Part shown: positions 19,824 to 28,589 of the stretch, in pieces
How positions within the stretch are numbered: position 1 is the first letter of the stretch
Layout of the letters: each line of letters begins with the position of its first letter
Program-made: the position numbers and the translations under genes
Notes under the pieces: model-generated
The model's database searches: none
What the model saw: only the letters and a program-made list of their open reading frames with translations
Told to the model about the DNA's origin: nothing
NCBI RefSeq assembly: GCF_900141985.1
Contig: NZ_FQZK01000004.1
Span: 186,001-250,000 of the forward strand
Direction of reading: 5' to 3'
Length of the DNA: 64,000 nt
Origin: Nocardiopsis flavescens
GTDB lineage: Bacteria; Actinomycetota; Actinomycetes; Streptosporangiales; Streptosporangiaceae

Positions 19824-20045
19824 ATGGAATGGGCATGGGTGGTGGCCGTGGTGATGGTCGCGGTGATCGTGCTGCTGGTGGTGCTGGTCCTGCGGCGCAA
19901 CACCGCGGACGACCGGCGCACACCGGAGAACGGCGAGCCGGCCCCGGAGCGGCGCGAGTACCCGACCGGGTGGAACCGCAGCACCGGCGAGATGCGCGAC
20001 GCGGACGGTGAGGGCGACCCGCCCGCGCCCCGCGGCGACGCCTGA
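19824..20045 (+). CDS. single-pass membrane microprotein with YPTGW motif (2)
   Basis: The 73-residue protein begins at ATG 19824 behind GGAGAGG. It has one transmembrane helix (residues about 4-23, AWVVAVVMVAVIVLLVVLVL), then RR and a hydrophilic tail containing RREYPTGWNRSTGEM and ending in an acidic/proline stretch with EGDPP. The order helix, LRR, YPTGW(D/N)RSxG, EGDPP is the same as in the protein at 18052-18333, although the rest differs, so the two are paralogs. It is followed by a strong terminator. Function unknown. Confidence 0.75.
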   Translation: MEWAWVVAVVMVAVIVLLVVLVLRRNTADDRRTPENGEPAPERREYPTGWNRSTGEMRDADGEGDPPAPRGDA

Positions 20046-20055
20046 CCCGCCGGTC

Positions 20056-20088
20056 CCCCGGAGGGGCGGTGCCACCGCCCCTCCGGGG
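20056..20088 (+). terminator. 14-bp stem terminator after microprotein 2
   Basis: CCCCGGAGGGGCGG (20056-20069) pairs perfectly with CCGCCCCTCCGGGG (20075-20088) across TGCCA, 10 bases after the stop codon. This marks the 3' end of the P450 transcript. Confidence 0.75.
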
Positions 20089-20424
20089 CCGCCGCGTGCC
20101 CGGACGCGGGAGGGGCGGACGCGGGAGGGGCGGTGCGCCCGCCGCCACGTGCGGGGGCCGGCCCGCACGGCGCCGCGGGGGGCGGCGGCGGTGGAGCGGC
20201 GGAGCAGGGCGGGGCCGGGAAGAACCGCGCGGACGCGCACCGGGGCGAACGGCCGGTCACGCCGGGCCCGGCGTGACCGGCGCCGGAACGCGCCGGGCCC
20301 GCCCGGCGGGGGGACAGCGCACCGGCCGGGGACGCACCGCCCGTGGAACGGTCCGGCGCGGACCGCGCCGCCGGGCGGTGGCGGCACGCCCCGCGGTGCG
20401 GGCGGACCTTCGGACCGCGGGGGG
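20089..20424. other. 336-bp region without gene
   Basis: No coding frame is convincing. A tandem pair of the 15-mer GGACGCGGGAGGGGC occupies 20102-20131. The region lies between the P450 terminator and the arabinose promoter. Confidence 0.55.
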
Positions 20425-20456
20425 TTGACATTCCAAAATGTTAGCGCGAACAATAT
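20425..20456 (+). promoter_or_regulatory. arabinose operon promoter with operator O1
   Basis: TTGACA at 20425-20430 is a perfect -35 box in a sudden AT-rich stretch. Operator O1, TGTTAGCGCGAACA (20439-20452), starts 8 bases later and covers the spacer up to the -10 area (CAATAT, 20451-20456, at a long 20-base spacing). Binding there would block RNA polymerase. The site resembles LacI-family operators with a central CG and matches three further copies near araB and the LacI-type gene. Confidence 0.7.
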
Positions 20457-20579
20457 TGCCTGGGTCACATTCGCGTTCCCCCTCTTCGATACCCCCATCC
20501 CCCGAAACCGACACCCCCCGACTTCAGGGCACCATCCACCCGATCCCTCTCAATCTCCCCATCTCGGAAGGAAGCGCCC

Positions 20580-22301
20580 TTGCCGCCGAATGTTAGCGCG
20601 CACAACACTCCCGCAGCGGATTCCGTGGTCGTCGGAGTCGACTTCGGGACCCTGTCGGGCCGCGCCGTCGTGGTCCGGGTCTCCGACGGCGCGGAGCTGG
20701 GCACGGCCGAGTACGCCTACCCCCACGGCGTCATCACCGACCGCCTCCCCGGCACCGCGGGGGACCTGGAACCGGAGACCGCCCTCCAGCACCCCCGCGA
20801 CTACGAGGAGGTCCTGCGCAACGCCGTCCCCGAGGCCCTGCGCCTGGCCGGCGTCCGGCCCGGGCGGGTGGCGGGCATCGGCACCGACTTCACCTCCTGC
20901 ACCTTCCTGCCCGTCACCGCCGACGGCACCCCCCTGTGCCTGCTGCCCGGGCTCGCGGACCGCCCGCACGCCTGGCCCAAGCTCTGGCGCCACCACGCGG
21001 CCCAGCCCGAGGCGGACGAGGTCACCGCCCTGGCCGCCGAGCGCGGCGAGCCCTGGCTGGCCCGCTACGGCGGCCGCATCTCCTCCGAGTGGCAGTTCGC
21101 CAAGGCCCTCCAGGTGCTGCGCGACGACCCGGACGTGTACGCGCGCGCCGACCGCTGGATCGAGGCCGCCGACTGGATCGTCTGGCGGCTGTGCGGCGCC
21201 GAGACCCGCAACACCTCCACCGCCGGGTACAAGGGCCTGTACCAGGACGGCCGCTGGCCGTCCCGGGAGTACCTGGCCGCCCTGGACCCGCGCATGGCGG
21301 ACTTCGCGCGGGAACGGCTCGACCACCCCCTCTCCCCGCCGGGGACCCGCGCGGGCGGCCTCACCGCCGAGGCCGCGGCCTGGACCGGCCTGCCCGAGGG
21401 CACCCCGGTCGCGGTGGGCGCCATCGACGCCCACGTGACCGCCGCAGCCGCGGGCACCACCGGCCCCGGCCGGATGCTCGCCATCATGGGCACGAGCACC
21501 TGCCTGGTGATGAACTCCGACGTCAGGGCCGTCGTCCCCGGCATGTGCGGCCTCGTCCGGGACGGCATCACCCCGGACGCCTGGGGGTACGAGGCCGGCC
21601 AGAGCGGGGTCGGCGACATCTTCGGCTGGTTCGCCGACACCCACGTCCCCCCGGACTACCACGAGGAGGCCCGCGGACTCGGGGTCTCCGTCCACGAGCT
21701 GCTCTCCCGCCGGGCCGCCGGCGCCCCCGTGGGGGCGCACGGCCTCGTCGCCCTGGACTGGCACAGCGGCAACCGCTCGGTCCTGGTCGACCACTCGCTC
21801 TCCGGCCTGCTCGCCGGCACGACGCTGGCCACCCGGCCGGAGGAGGTCTACCGCGCGCTGGTGGAGGCGACCGCGTTCGGCGCCCGCACCATCGTCGAGG
21901 CCTTCACCGGGGCCGGGGTCCCCGTCCACGACCTCACCGTCGCCGGGGGCATGGTGCGCAACCCCTTCGTCCTCCAGGTCTACGCCGACGTCCTGGGCCT
22001 GCCCCTGCGGATCGCGGCCACCGAGCACGGCAGCGCCCTGGGGGCCGCCGTCCACGGGGCGGTCGCCGCCGGGCTGTACCCCGACCTGCACACCGCCTCG
22101 GCCGCCATGGCCCGGGTCCGCCCCGACCCCGTCGAACCGGACCCCGCCGCGACCGCCGCCTACGAGGAGCTGTTCACCGTCTACACCGAACTCCACGACC
22201 ACTTCGGCCGGGGCGGCAGCGACGCCCTGCACCGGCTGCGCGCGCTGCGCAACGGGGCCCGGGCCGCCGCCCCCGCCGCCCGGGGCGGGGGGCCGCGATG
22301 A
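20580..22301 (+). CDS. araB: L-ribulokinase
   Basis: AraB phosphorylates L-ribulose to L-ribulose 5-phosphate with ATP. The 573-residue protein is an FGGY kinase: VVVGVDFGTLSGRAVV at the phosphate-1 loop, GIGTDFTSCTFLPV, ISSEWQFAKALQVL and DWIVWRLCG in the N-terminal domain, and GGMVRNPFVLQVYADVLG plus GSALGAAVHGAVAAG in the C-terminal domain. SGRAVV and DFTSC are typical of ribulokinases rather than xylulokinases. The start is an unusual TTG at 20580, supported by AAGGAAG seven bases upstream; the next in-frame candidate, GTG 20625, has no ribosome site and would trim the first strand. The stop overlaps araD (ATGA). Confidence 0.93.
   Translation: MPPNVSAHNTPAADSVVVGVDFGTLSGRAVVVRVSDGAELGTAEYAYPHGVITDRLPGTAGDLEPETALQHPRDYEEVLRNAVPEALRLAGVRPGRVAGIGTDFTSCTFLPVTADGTPLCLLPGLADRPHAWPKLWRHHAAQPEADEVTALAAERGEPWLARYGGRISSEWQFAKALQVLRDDPDVYARADRWIEAADWIVWRLCGAETRNTSTAGYKGLYQDGRWPSREYLAALDPRMADFARERLDHPLSPPGTRAGGLTAEAAAWTGLPEGTPVAVGAIDAHVTAAAAGTTGPGRMLAIMGTSTCLVMNSDVRAVVPGMCGLVRDGITPDAWGYEAGQSGVGDIFGWFADTHVPPDYHEEARGLGVSVHELLSRRAAGAPVGAHGLVALDWHSGNRSVLVDHSLSGLLAGTTLATRPEEVYRALVEATAFGARTIVEAFTGAGVPVHDLTVAGGMVRNPFVLQVYADVLGLPLRIAATEHGSALGAAVHGAVAAGLYPDLHTASAAMARVRPDPVEPDPAATAAYEELFTVYTELHDHFGRGGSDALHRLRALRNGARAAAPAARGGGPR
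20591..20604 (+). promoter_or_regulatory. operator O2 inside araB coding sequence
   Basis: TGTTAGCGCGCACA repeats the first nine bases of O1 exactly and lies within codons 4 to 9 of araB (residues NVSAH). Its centre is 152 bp from that of O1, which would allow repression by looping or by blocking elongation. Confidence 0.6.
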
Positions 22302-22990
22302 CCGCCCGCACGCCCGCCGAGGCCCTGGCGGCCCACCGCGAGGCGGTGGAGGAGCTGCGCGCGCGGGTCAGCGACCTGCACGCGGAGCTGCCCCGCTGGA
22401 ACCTGGTCACCTGGACCAGCGGCAACGTCTCCGCCCGGGTCCCCGGCGCCGACCTCATGGTCATCAAGCCCAGCGGCGTCTCCTACGACGACCTGGGTCC
22501 CGCGGACATCGTCGTCTGCGACCTGCGCGGCAACGTCGTCGAGGGGCGCCACCGCCCCTCCAGCGACACCTTCGCCCACGCCCACCTGTACCGGGAGCGC
22601 CCCGACATCGGCGGGGTGGTCCACACCCACAGCCCCTACGCCACCGCCTGGGCCGCCCGCGGCGAGGCCATCCCCTGCGTGATCACCGCCATGGCCGACG
22701 AGTTCGGCGGCGACATCCCGGTGGGGCCGTTCGCGCTCATCGGCGACGACGCCATCGGCCGCGGGGTGCTCGACACCCTGGCGGGCCACCGCTCCCCGGC
22801 GGTCCTCATGCGCGGCCACGGCGTGTTCACCGTCGGGCCCACCGCGGCGTCGGCGGTCAAGGCCGCGGTGATGTGCGAGGACGCGGCCCACACCGTGCAC
22901 ATCGCCCGGCAGGCGGGCCCCGTCGAACGCCTGCCCCAGGAGCACATCGACGCGCTCCACGAGCGCTACCGCACCGCCTACGGCCAGTGA
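22298..22990 (+). CDS. araD: L-ribulose-5-phosphate 4-epimerase
   Basis: The 230-residue class II aldolase-fold enzyme converts L-ribulose 5-phosphate to D-xylulose 5-phosphate, feeding the pentose phosphate pathway. LVTWTSGNVSARVPG and IKPSGVSYDDL bind the phosphate. The Zn site is seen in VHTHSPYATAWAARG (two His) and MRGHGVFTVG (third His), and the Glu/Asp region EFGGDIPVGPF follows. ATG 22298 overlaps the araB stop by 4 bases, and 26 bases separate its stop from araA, so the three catabolic genes form one operon. Confidence 0.95.
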   Translation: MTARTPAEALAAHREAVEELRARVSDLHAELPRWNLVTWTSGNVSARVPGADLMVIKPSGVSYDDLGPADIVVCDLRGNVVEGRHRPSSDTFAHAHLYRERPDIGGVVHTHSPYATAWAARGEAIPCVITAMADEFGGDIPVGPFALIGDDAIGRGVLDTLAGHRSPAVLMRGHGVFTVGPTAASAVKAAVMCEDAAHTVHIARQAGPVERLPQEHIDALHERYRTAYGQ

Positions 22991-23016
22991 GCCGCCCCGA
23001 CAGCGAGGAGACCCCC

Positions 23017-24456
23017 GTGCCCGTACCCCCCGCCCCTGCACCCTCCCCCGGCAGCGCCGTCCAGGACGGCCCGCCGCGCATCGGGCTGCTGGGCATCATG
23101 CAGCCGCTCTACGACGACATGATCCCCGGCATCACCGAGCACCAGGCGCGGTACGCGTCCCGGGTCGCCGAGCGGCTCTCCGGGATCGCCGAGTGGACCG
23201 TCGCCCCGCCGGTGCGCGGGCGCGAGGACGCCGAACGGGCGGTGCGGGAGTTCGAGGAGGCCGGCCTCGACGGCGTCCTGGTGGTCATGCTGACCTACGG
23301 GCCGTCCCTGCGGGTGACCCGCGCGCTGAGCGGGTCCCGGCTGCCGCTGGCCCTGGCCAACATCCAGCCCGAGGCCGCCGTGAGCGCCTCGTGGGACATG
23401 GACGACATGACCTACAACCAGGGCATCCACGGCGCGCAGGACACCGCCAACGCCCTGGTCCGCGCGCAGGTGCCGTTCGAGGTAGTCACCGGCGACTGGG
23501 AGAGCCCGGAGTTCGGGGAGCGGGTGGGCCGCTGGGCCCGGGCCGCCCGCGCCGTGTGCGCCCTGCGCCGCCTGCGGGTCGGCGTGTTCGGCTACCCCAT
23601 GAACGGCATGGGCGACGCGCGGGTCGACGAGACCTCGCTGCTGCGCGTGGTCGGCCCCGAGGTCCACGTCATCGCGCCGGGCGCCCTGCACCGCACCATG
23701 GCCGGCCTGCCCGGGGAGGCCGTCCGCGACCTCATGTCCTGGGAGGACTCGGTGTTCGAGGTGGACGGGCGCCTGTCCGAGGAGGAGCGGGAGGACCACG
23801 CCAGGATGCAGCTGGGCATCGAGCTGCTGCTGGAGGAGTCCGGCTGCGGGGCCTACTCCACCCACTTCGACGCGATCGGCGAGGACGGCCGCTTCACCCG
23901 GCTGCCCATGGCCGCCGCCTCCACCCTGATGGCCAAGGGGTACGGGTTCGCCGGGGAGGGCGACGTGCTCGCCGCCTCGATCGTCTACGCGGGCCACCGC
24001 CTGGCGGGGGACGGCCACTTCACCGAGATGTACGCCATGGACTTCCCCGGCGACTCCATCCTCATGAGCCACATGGGCGAGGGCAACTGGCGGCTGGCCC
24101 GCGAGGACGAGCCCGTGCGGCTCATCAAGCGCCCCCTGGGCATCGGCGGCCTGGCCGACCCGCCCACCCTGCTGTTCCGGTACCGGCCGGGCCCGGCCAC
24201 CCTGGCCTCCCTGGTCGCCCTGGGCGGGGACCGGTTCCGGCTGGTCGTCGCCGAGGGCGAGGTCCTCGACGGCGCCGAGCTGCCGGCCCTGGAGATGCCC
24301 TACGGGAGCTTCCGGCCCGACAGCGGGGTGCAGGGGTGCATGGACGCCTGGCTCCGGGCGGGCGGCACCCACCACATGGTCATGAACACCGGCCGCCGGG
24401 CGCAGGACTGGCAGGTCCTGTGCCGGCTGACCGGCATCGAGTACGTACCGGTCTGA
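23017..24456 (+). CDS. araA: L-arabinose isomerase
   Basis: AraA interconverts L-arabinose and L-ribulose, the first step of the pathway. The 479-residue protein has the family N-terminus ([19 protein letters not shown]), the NIQPE strand, [26 protein letters not shown] and the metal/substrate region [17 protein letters not shown] and EMYAMDF...[14 protein letters not shown] 23017 is preceded by GAGGAG at 7-base spacing; the first 20 residues are Pro-rich and may be a dispensable extension. It is the last of the three catabolic genes, followed by a perfect 30-bp palindrome. Confidence 0.93.
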   Translation: MPVPPAPAPSPGSAVQDGPPRIGLLGIMQPLYDDMIPGITEHQARYASRVAERLSGIAEWTVAPPVRGREDAERAVREFEEAGLDGVLVVMLTYGPSLRVTRALSGSRLPLALANIQPEAAVSASWDMDDMTYNQGIHGAQDTANALVRAQVPFEVVTGDWESPEFGERVGRWARAARAVCALRRLRVGVFGYPMNGMGDARVDETSLLRVVGPEVHVIAPGALHRTMAGLPGEAVRDLMSWEDSVFEVDGRLSEEEREDHARMQLGIELLLEESGCGAYSTHFDAIGEDGRFTRLPMAAASTLMAKGYGFAGEGDVLAASIVYAGHRLAGDGHFTEMYAMDFPGDSILMSHMGEGNWRLAREDEPVRLIKRPLGIGGLADPPTLLFRYRPGPATLASLVALGGDRFRLVVAEGEVLDGAELPALEMPYGSFRPDSGVQGCMDAWLRAGGTHHMVMNTGRRAQDWQVLCRLTGIEYVPV

Positions 24457-24463
24457 CCCGGCC

Positions 24464-24493
24464 GCGCGGGGGCGGGCCGGCCCGCCCCCGCGC
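24464..24493 (+). terminator. 30-bp perfect palindrome after araA
   Basis: The sequence is self-complementary over 30 bases, centred between 24478 and 24479 (left half GCGCGGGGGCGGGCC). It sits 8 bases after the araA stop and probably acts as a terminator or attenuator, lowering expression of the downstream transporter genes relative to araBDA, or protecting the 3' end. Confidence 0.65.
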
Positions 24494-24604
24494 CCCGGCC
24501 GCCCTCCGGCACCGCCCCTCCCCCGACCCCTCCGCCCCACCGTCCCGGGCCGTTCCGGCCCCGCCCTCCCCACACGCACACCGACACGAAAGCGAACCCC
24601 CCTC

Positions 24605-25696
24605 ATGGCGCACAGCTCACGCACGGCGGCCACCGCCCTGCTCGCCGCATCGGCCCTCCTGCTCACCGCCTGCAACGGCGTCGGCGACGCCGCCCGGCCC
24701 GACGGCGAGAACGGCCTCATCGGCATCTCGATGCCGACCCAGTCCTCCGAGCGCTGGATCAACGACGGGCAGAACATGGTCGCCGAGTTCGAGTCCCGCG
24801 GTTTCGGCACCGACCTCCAGTACGCCGAGAACGTCGTCCCCGACCAGATCTCGCAGATCGAGAACATGATCACCCGCGGCGCCGACGTCCTCGTCATCGC
24901 CGCCGTCGACGGCGAGGCGCTGGGCGACGTGCTCGACACCGCCGCCGACAGCGGCATCCCCGTGATCGCCTACGACCGGCTCATCATGGGCAGCGAGCAC
25001 GTCGACTACTACGCCACCTTCGACAACTTCGAGGTCGGCGTGCTCCAGGCGCAGTACATCGTGGACGCCCTCGGGCTGGAGGACGGCGAGGAGGGTCCGT
25101 TCAACCTGGAGGTGTTCGGCGGCTCCCCCGACGACAACAACGCCTACTTCTTCAACGACGGGTCGATGTCGGTGCTCCAGCCCCACCTCGACGAGGGGAC
25201 GCTGGAGATCCCCAGCGGCCAGACCGAGATGGGGCAGATCGCCACCCAGAGCTGGGACGGCGCCCTCGCCCAGGCCCGGATGGACAACCTGCTCAGCGCC
25301 CACTACTCCGACGAGGAGGTGGACGCCGTGCTCTCCCCGTTCGACGGCATCAGCCTGGGCGTCATCGAGTCGATGCGCGCCGTCGGCTACGGCTCCGGCG
25401 ACCTGCCGCTGCCCGTCGTGACCGGGCAGGACGCCGACCTGTCGTCGGTGCGCTCCATCATCGCCGGGGAGCAGACCCAGACGGTCTTCAAGGACACCCG
25501 GGTCCTGGCCACCCAGACCGTCGACATGGTGGAGGCGCTGCTCGCCGGGGAGGACGTGCCGGTCAACGACACCGAGTCCTACGACAACGGCGTCAAGACC
25601 GTCCCCTCCTTCCTGCTGGAGCCGGTGTCGGTCGACATCGACAACTACGCCGAGGTGCTCGTGGAGAGCGGCTACTACGAGGAGTCGGAGCTGTGA
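24605..25696 (+). CDS. sugar ABC transporter substrate-binding lipoprotein (ChvE/XylF type)
   Basis: The 363-residue protein has a lipoprotein signal with lipobox LTAC (Cys23) and a periplasmic-binding type I fold: [77 protein letters not shown]. These match the ChvE/xylose-arabinose multiple-sugar binding group, where the conserved Arg/Trp and Asp contact the pyranose. The location after araBDA and under the same operators points to L-arabinose as ligand. The stop overlaps the ATPase start (GTGA). Confidence 0.9.
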   Translation: MAHSSRTAATALLAASALLLTACNGVGDAARPDGENGLIGISMPTQSSERWINDGQNMVAEFESRGFGTDLQYAENVVPDQISQIENMITRGADVLVIAAVDGEALGDVLDTAADSGIPVIAYDRLIMGSEHVDYYATFDNFEVGVLQAQYIVDALGLEDGEEGPFNLEVFGGSPDDNNAYFFNDGSMSVLQPHLDEGTLEIPSGQTEMGQIATQSWDGALAQARMDNLLSAHYSDEEVDAVLSPFDGISLGVIESMRAVGYGSGDLPLPVVTGQDADLSSVRSIIAGEQTQTVFKDTRVLATQTVDMVEALLAGEDVPVNDTESYDNGVKTVPSFLLEPVSVDIDNYAEVLVESGYYEESEL

Positions 25697-27273
25697 CGGG
25701 CGCTCCCACCGGGGCCGGGGCCCCGCCGGGCCCGCTGCTGAGCATGGCGGGCATCCGCAAGGAGTTCCCCGGGATGGTGGCGCTGGACGACGTCTCCCTG
25801 GACGTGCGCGAGGGCCGCGTCCACGCCCTCATGGGCGAGAACGGGGCGGGCAAGTCCACCCTGATGAAGGTGCTCAGCGGCGTCCACCCCGCCGGGACGT
25901 ACACCGGGGACATCCTGCTGGACGGCGAGCCCTGCGCGTTCGGCGGCGTGGTCGACAGCGAGCGGGCGGGCATCGCCATCATCCACCAGGAGCTGGCGCT
26001 CATCCCGCAGCTGTCCATCGCCGAGAACGTGCTGCTGGGGCACGAGGCCACCCGGTTCGGCGTCCTGGACCGGGACGCCAACCACGCCCGGGCCCGCGAG
26101 CTGCTGCTCCGGGTGGGCCTGGACGAGAACCCGGACGTCCCGGTCTCGGCCCTGGGCATCGGCGCCCAGCAGCTCGTCGAGATCGCCAAGGCCCTCGCCA
26201 AGCGGGTGCGCCTGCTCATCCTGGACGAGCCCACCTCCGCGCTGAACGAGGCGGAGAGCCGGCGGCTGCTGGACCTGCTCCGCGAGCTGCGCGACCAGGG
26301 CGTCACGTGCATCCTCATCTCGCACAAGCTCGGCGAGGTGGTGAGCGTGAGCGACGAGATCACCATCCTGCGGGACGGGCGCACCATCGAGACGCTCGTC
26401 GTGGAGCGCGGCGCGGACGGGACGCCGTCGGTGGACGAGGACCGGATCATCCGCGGCATGGTGGGCCGCTCCCTGGACCGCCTCTACCCCGAACCGGCGG
26501 GCGAGGTCGGCCCGGTGCGGTTCGAGGTGCGGGACTGGACGGTCGACCACCCCACCCAGCCGGGGCGGCGCATGGTCGACGGCGTCGACATCGACCTGCG
26601 CTCGGGCGAGATCGTCGGACTGGCCGGGCTCATGGGGGCCGGGCGCACCGAGTTCGCGATGAGCCTGTTCGGCCGGTCCTACGGCAGGTACGTGCGGGGC
26701 ACGCTGTTCAAGGACGGCGAGGTCCTGCCGGTGCCCGACGTGGCCGCGGCCGTCCGCGGCGGCCTGGCCTACGTGCCCGAGGACCGCAAGACGCTGGGGC
26801 TGCTGCTGGACGAGGACATCCGGCACAACACCACCCTGGCGGGGCTGCACCGCGTCTCTCGCCGCGGGGTGATCGACCAGGCGCGGGAGACCGTCGAGGC
26901 CCGGCGGATGAGCGACGGGCTGCACGTGCGCGGGAACGTCGCCGCCGGAACGGTGCGCACGCTCAGCGGCGGCAACCAGCAGAAGGTCGTGCTGGCCAAG
27001 TGGATGTTCACCCGCCCCGAGCTGCTGATCCTGGACGAGCCCACCCGCGGCATCGACGTCGGCGCCAAGTACGAGATCCACCTGATCATCCGCAGGCTGG
27101 CCGCGGAGGGCGCGGCCGTCCTGCTCATCTCCTCGGAGCTGCCCGAGGTGCTGGGCATGTGCGACCGCGTCCACACCATGTGCGAGGGGCGCCTCACCGG
27201 CGAGGTGCCCGCCGGCGAGGCCGACCAGGAGACCCTGATGAGACTGATGACGAGAACCGGGGACCGGCCATGA
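25693..27273 (+). CDS. sugar ABC transporter ATP-binding protein (GguA/XylG type)
   Basis: The 526-residue protein contains two ABC domains in tandem, as in all RbsA/XylG-like ATPases. The first has Walker [10 protein letters not shown] (48-56), a signature replaced by [15 protein letters not shown], and Walker [12 protein letters not shown]. The second has a degenerate Walker A (GLMGAGRTE), signature [14 protein letters not shown] and [16 protein letters not shown]. It energises import with the neighbouring permease. GTG 25693 overlaps the binding-protein stop and the gene's own stop overlaps the permease start, so the three are stoichiometrically coupled. Confidence 0.92.
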   Translation: MTGAPTGAGAPPGPLLSMAGIRKEFPGMVALDDVSLDVREGRVHALMGENGAGKSTLMKVLSGVHPAGTYTGDILLDGEPCAFGGVVDSERAGIAIIHQELALIPQLSIAENVLLGHEATRFGVLDRDANHARARELLLRVGLDENPDVPVSALGIGAQQLVEIAKALAKRVRLLILDEPTSALNEAESRRLLDLLRELRDQGVTCILISHKLGEVVSVSDEITILRDGRTIETLVVERGADGTPSVDEDRIIRGMVGRSLDRLYPEPAGEVGPVRFEVRDWTVDHPTQPGRRMVDGVDIDLRSGEIVGLAGLMGAGRTEFAMSLFGRSYGRYVRGTLFKDGEVLPVPDVAAAVRGGLAYVPEDRKTLGLLLDEDIRHNTTLAGLHRVSRRGVIDQARETVEARRMSDGLHVRGNVAAGTVRTLSGGNQQKVVLAKWMFTRPELLILDEPTRGIDVGAKYEIHLIIRRLAAEGAAVLLISSELPEVLGMCDRVHTMCEGRLTGEVPAGEADQETLMRLMTRTGDRP

Positions 27274-28550
27274 ACCAGACGACCTCAGGACGGGCCGGGC
27301 TCGGGAGCCTGCTCCGCGGCGACTCCCGCCGGTACGGGATGGCGGTGGCCCTGGTCGCCATCGTCGTCCTGTTCCAGATCCTGACCGGCGGGCTGCTGCT
27401 GACCCCGCTCAACATCACCAACCTGATCCTCCAGAACTCCTACATCCTGATCCTGGCCATCGGGATGATGCTGGTGATCGTCACCGGGCACATCGACCTG
27501 TCGGTCGGCTCGGTGGTGGCCTTCACCGGCGCGGTGTCGGCGGTCATGCTGACCTCGTGGGGGCTGCCGACCGCGGCGGTGGTGCCCCTGGCCCTGCTGC
27601 TGGGGGCCGCGATCGGCGCCTGGCAGGGCTTCTGGATCGCGTACGTGCGCGTCCCGGCGTTCATCGTGACCCTCGCCGGGATGCTGGTGTTCCGCGGCGC
27701 CACCCTGGCGGTCCTGGGCGGGGAGTCCATCGCCCACCTGCCCCCGTCGCTGCGCCAGATCGCGGGCGGGTTCCTGCCCGGCCAGGGCGAGGGCCCGCAC
27801 CTGCCGACCCTGCTGCTGGGCGCGGCGGGCGCGGCGGTCGTGGTGTGGATCCAGTGGCGCGCGCGGGCGCGCACCCGGGCGCACGGGCTGCCGGTGCAGC
27901 ACGCGGCGGTGACCGCGGCGGCCTCGGCGGTGCTGGTGGCGGCGATCCTGGCGTTCACCTTCGCGCTGGCGGCCCACAACGGGCTGCCCCTGGTCGGGCT
28001 GCTGCTGGTGGCGCTCATCGCGGGGTACTCGTTCGTGACCCGCTCCACGACGCTGGGGCGGCGGATCTACGCGGTGGGCGGCAACGAGCGGGCGGCGGCC
28101 CTGTCGGGCATCCGCACGCAGCGGACGACCTTCTGGGTGTTCGTCAACATGGGGGCGCTGTCCGCGCTGGCCGGGCTGGTGTTCACCGCGCGGCTCAACG
28201 CGGCCACCCCGGGCGCGGGGACCATGTTCGAGCTGGACGCCATCGCCGCCGCGTTCATCGGGGGCGCGTCCGCCTCCGGCGGGGTGGGCACGGTGGTGGG
28301 GGCCGTCATCGGCGCCCTGGTCATGGGCGTCCTCAACAACGGGATGTCGCTGATCGGGCTGGGCGTGGACTGGCAGCAGCTCATCAAGGGGCTGGTGCTG
28401 CTGCTGGCGGTGGCCTTCGACATCTACAACAAGCGGCGGGTCGGCGCGGGCGGGGCCGCGGTGTTCGGGCTCCGCCGGCGCGGGCGCCCCGGCCCCGGCG
28501 GGGGCGCGGGAGCCTCCTCCCCGGGGGCGCGGGAGCCCGCCTCGGCCTGA
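27270..28550 (+). CDS. sugar ABC transporter permease (GguB/XylH type)
   Basis: The 426-residue membrane protein is a BPD_transp_2 family permease with about 10-12 helices. MLVIVTGHIDLSVGSVVAF, VRVPAFIVTLAGMLVFRG and IYAVGGNERAAALSGI are the family's conserved segments; GASASGGVGTVVGAVIGALVMGVLNNGMSL is the transporter's coupling region. The C-terminal 35 residues are Gly/Pro/Arg-rich and cytosolic. ATG 27270 overlaps the ATPase stop. It is the last gene of the operon and converges with the LacI-type regulator across a shared hairpin. Confidence 0.92.
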   Translation: MNQTTSGRAGLGSLLRGDSRRYGMAVALVAIVVLFQILTGGLLLTPLNITNLILQNSYILILAIGMMLVIVTGHIDLSVGSVVAFTGAVSAVMLTSWGLPTAAVVPLALLLGAAIGAWQGFWIAYVRVPAFIVTLAGMLVFRGATLAVLGGESIAHLPPSLRQIAGGFLPGQGEGPHLPTLLLGAAGAAVVVWIQWRARARTRAHGLPVQHAAVTAAASAVLVAAILAFTFALAAHNGLPLVGLLLVALIAGYSFVTRSTTLGRRIYAVGGNERAAALSGIRTQRTTFWVFVNMGALSALAGLVFTARLNAATPGAGTMFELDAIAAAFIGGASASGGVGTVVGAVIGALVMGVLNNGMSLIGLGVDWQQLIKGLVLLLAVAFDIYNKRRVGAGGAAVFGLRRRGRPGPGGGAGASSPGAREPASA

Positions 28551-28557
28551 CCGGCAC

Positions 28558-28589
28558 GGCCGCCCCGCGCCTACCCGCGCGGGGCGGCC
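28558..28589. terminator. bidirectional terminator containing the regulator's stop codon
   Basis: GGCCGCCCCGCGC (28558-28570) and its perfect complement (28577-28589) enclose the loop CTACCC. The LacI-type gene's stop codon (TAG on the minus strand, 28571-28573) is in the loop, and the permease stop lies 8 bases before the stem. One hairpin therefore serves both convergent genes. Confidence 0.8.

Noticed and set aside
20102..20131. Tandem 15-mer GGACGCGGGAGGGGC as a regulatory iteron
   Set aside because: Only two copies exist, in a gene-free GC-rich gap, with no dyad and no promoter next to it.
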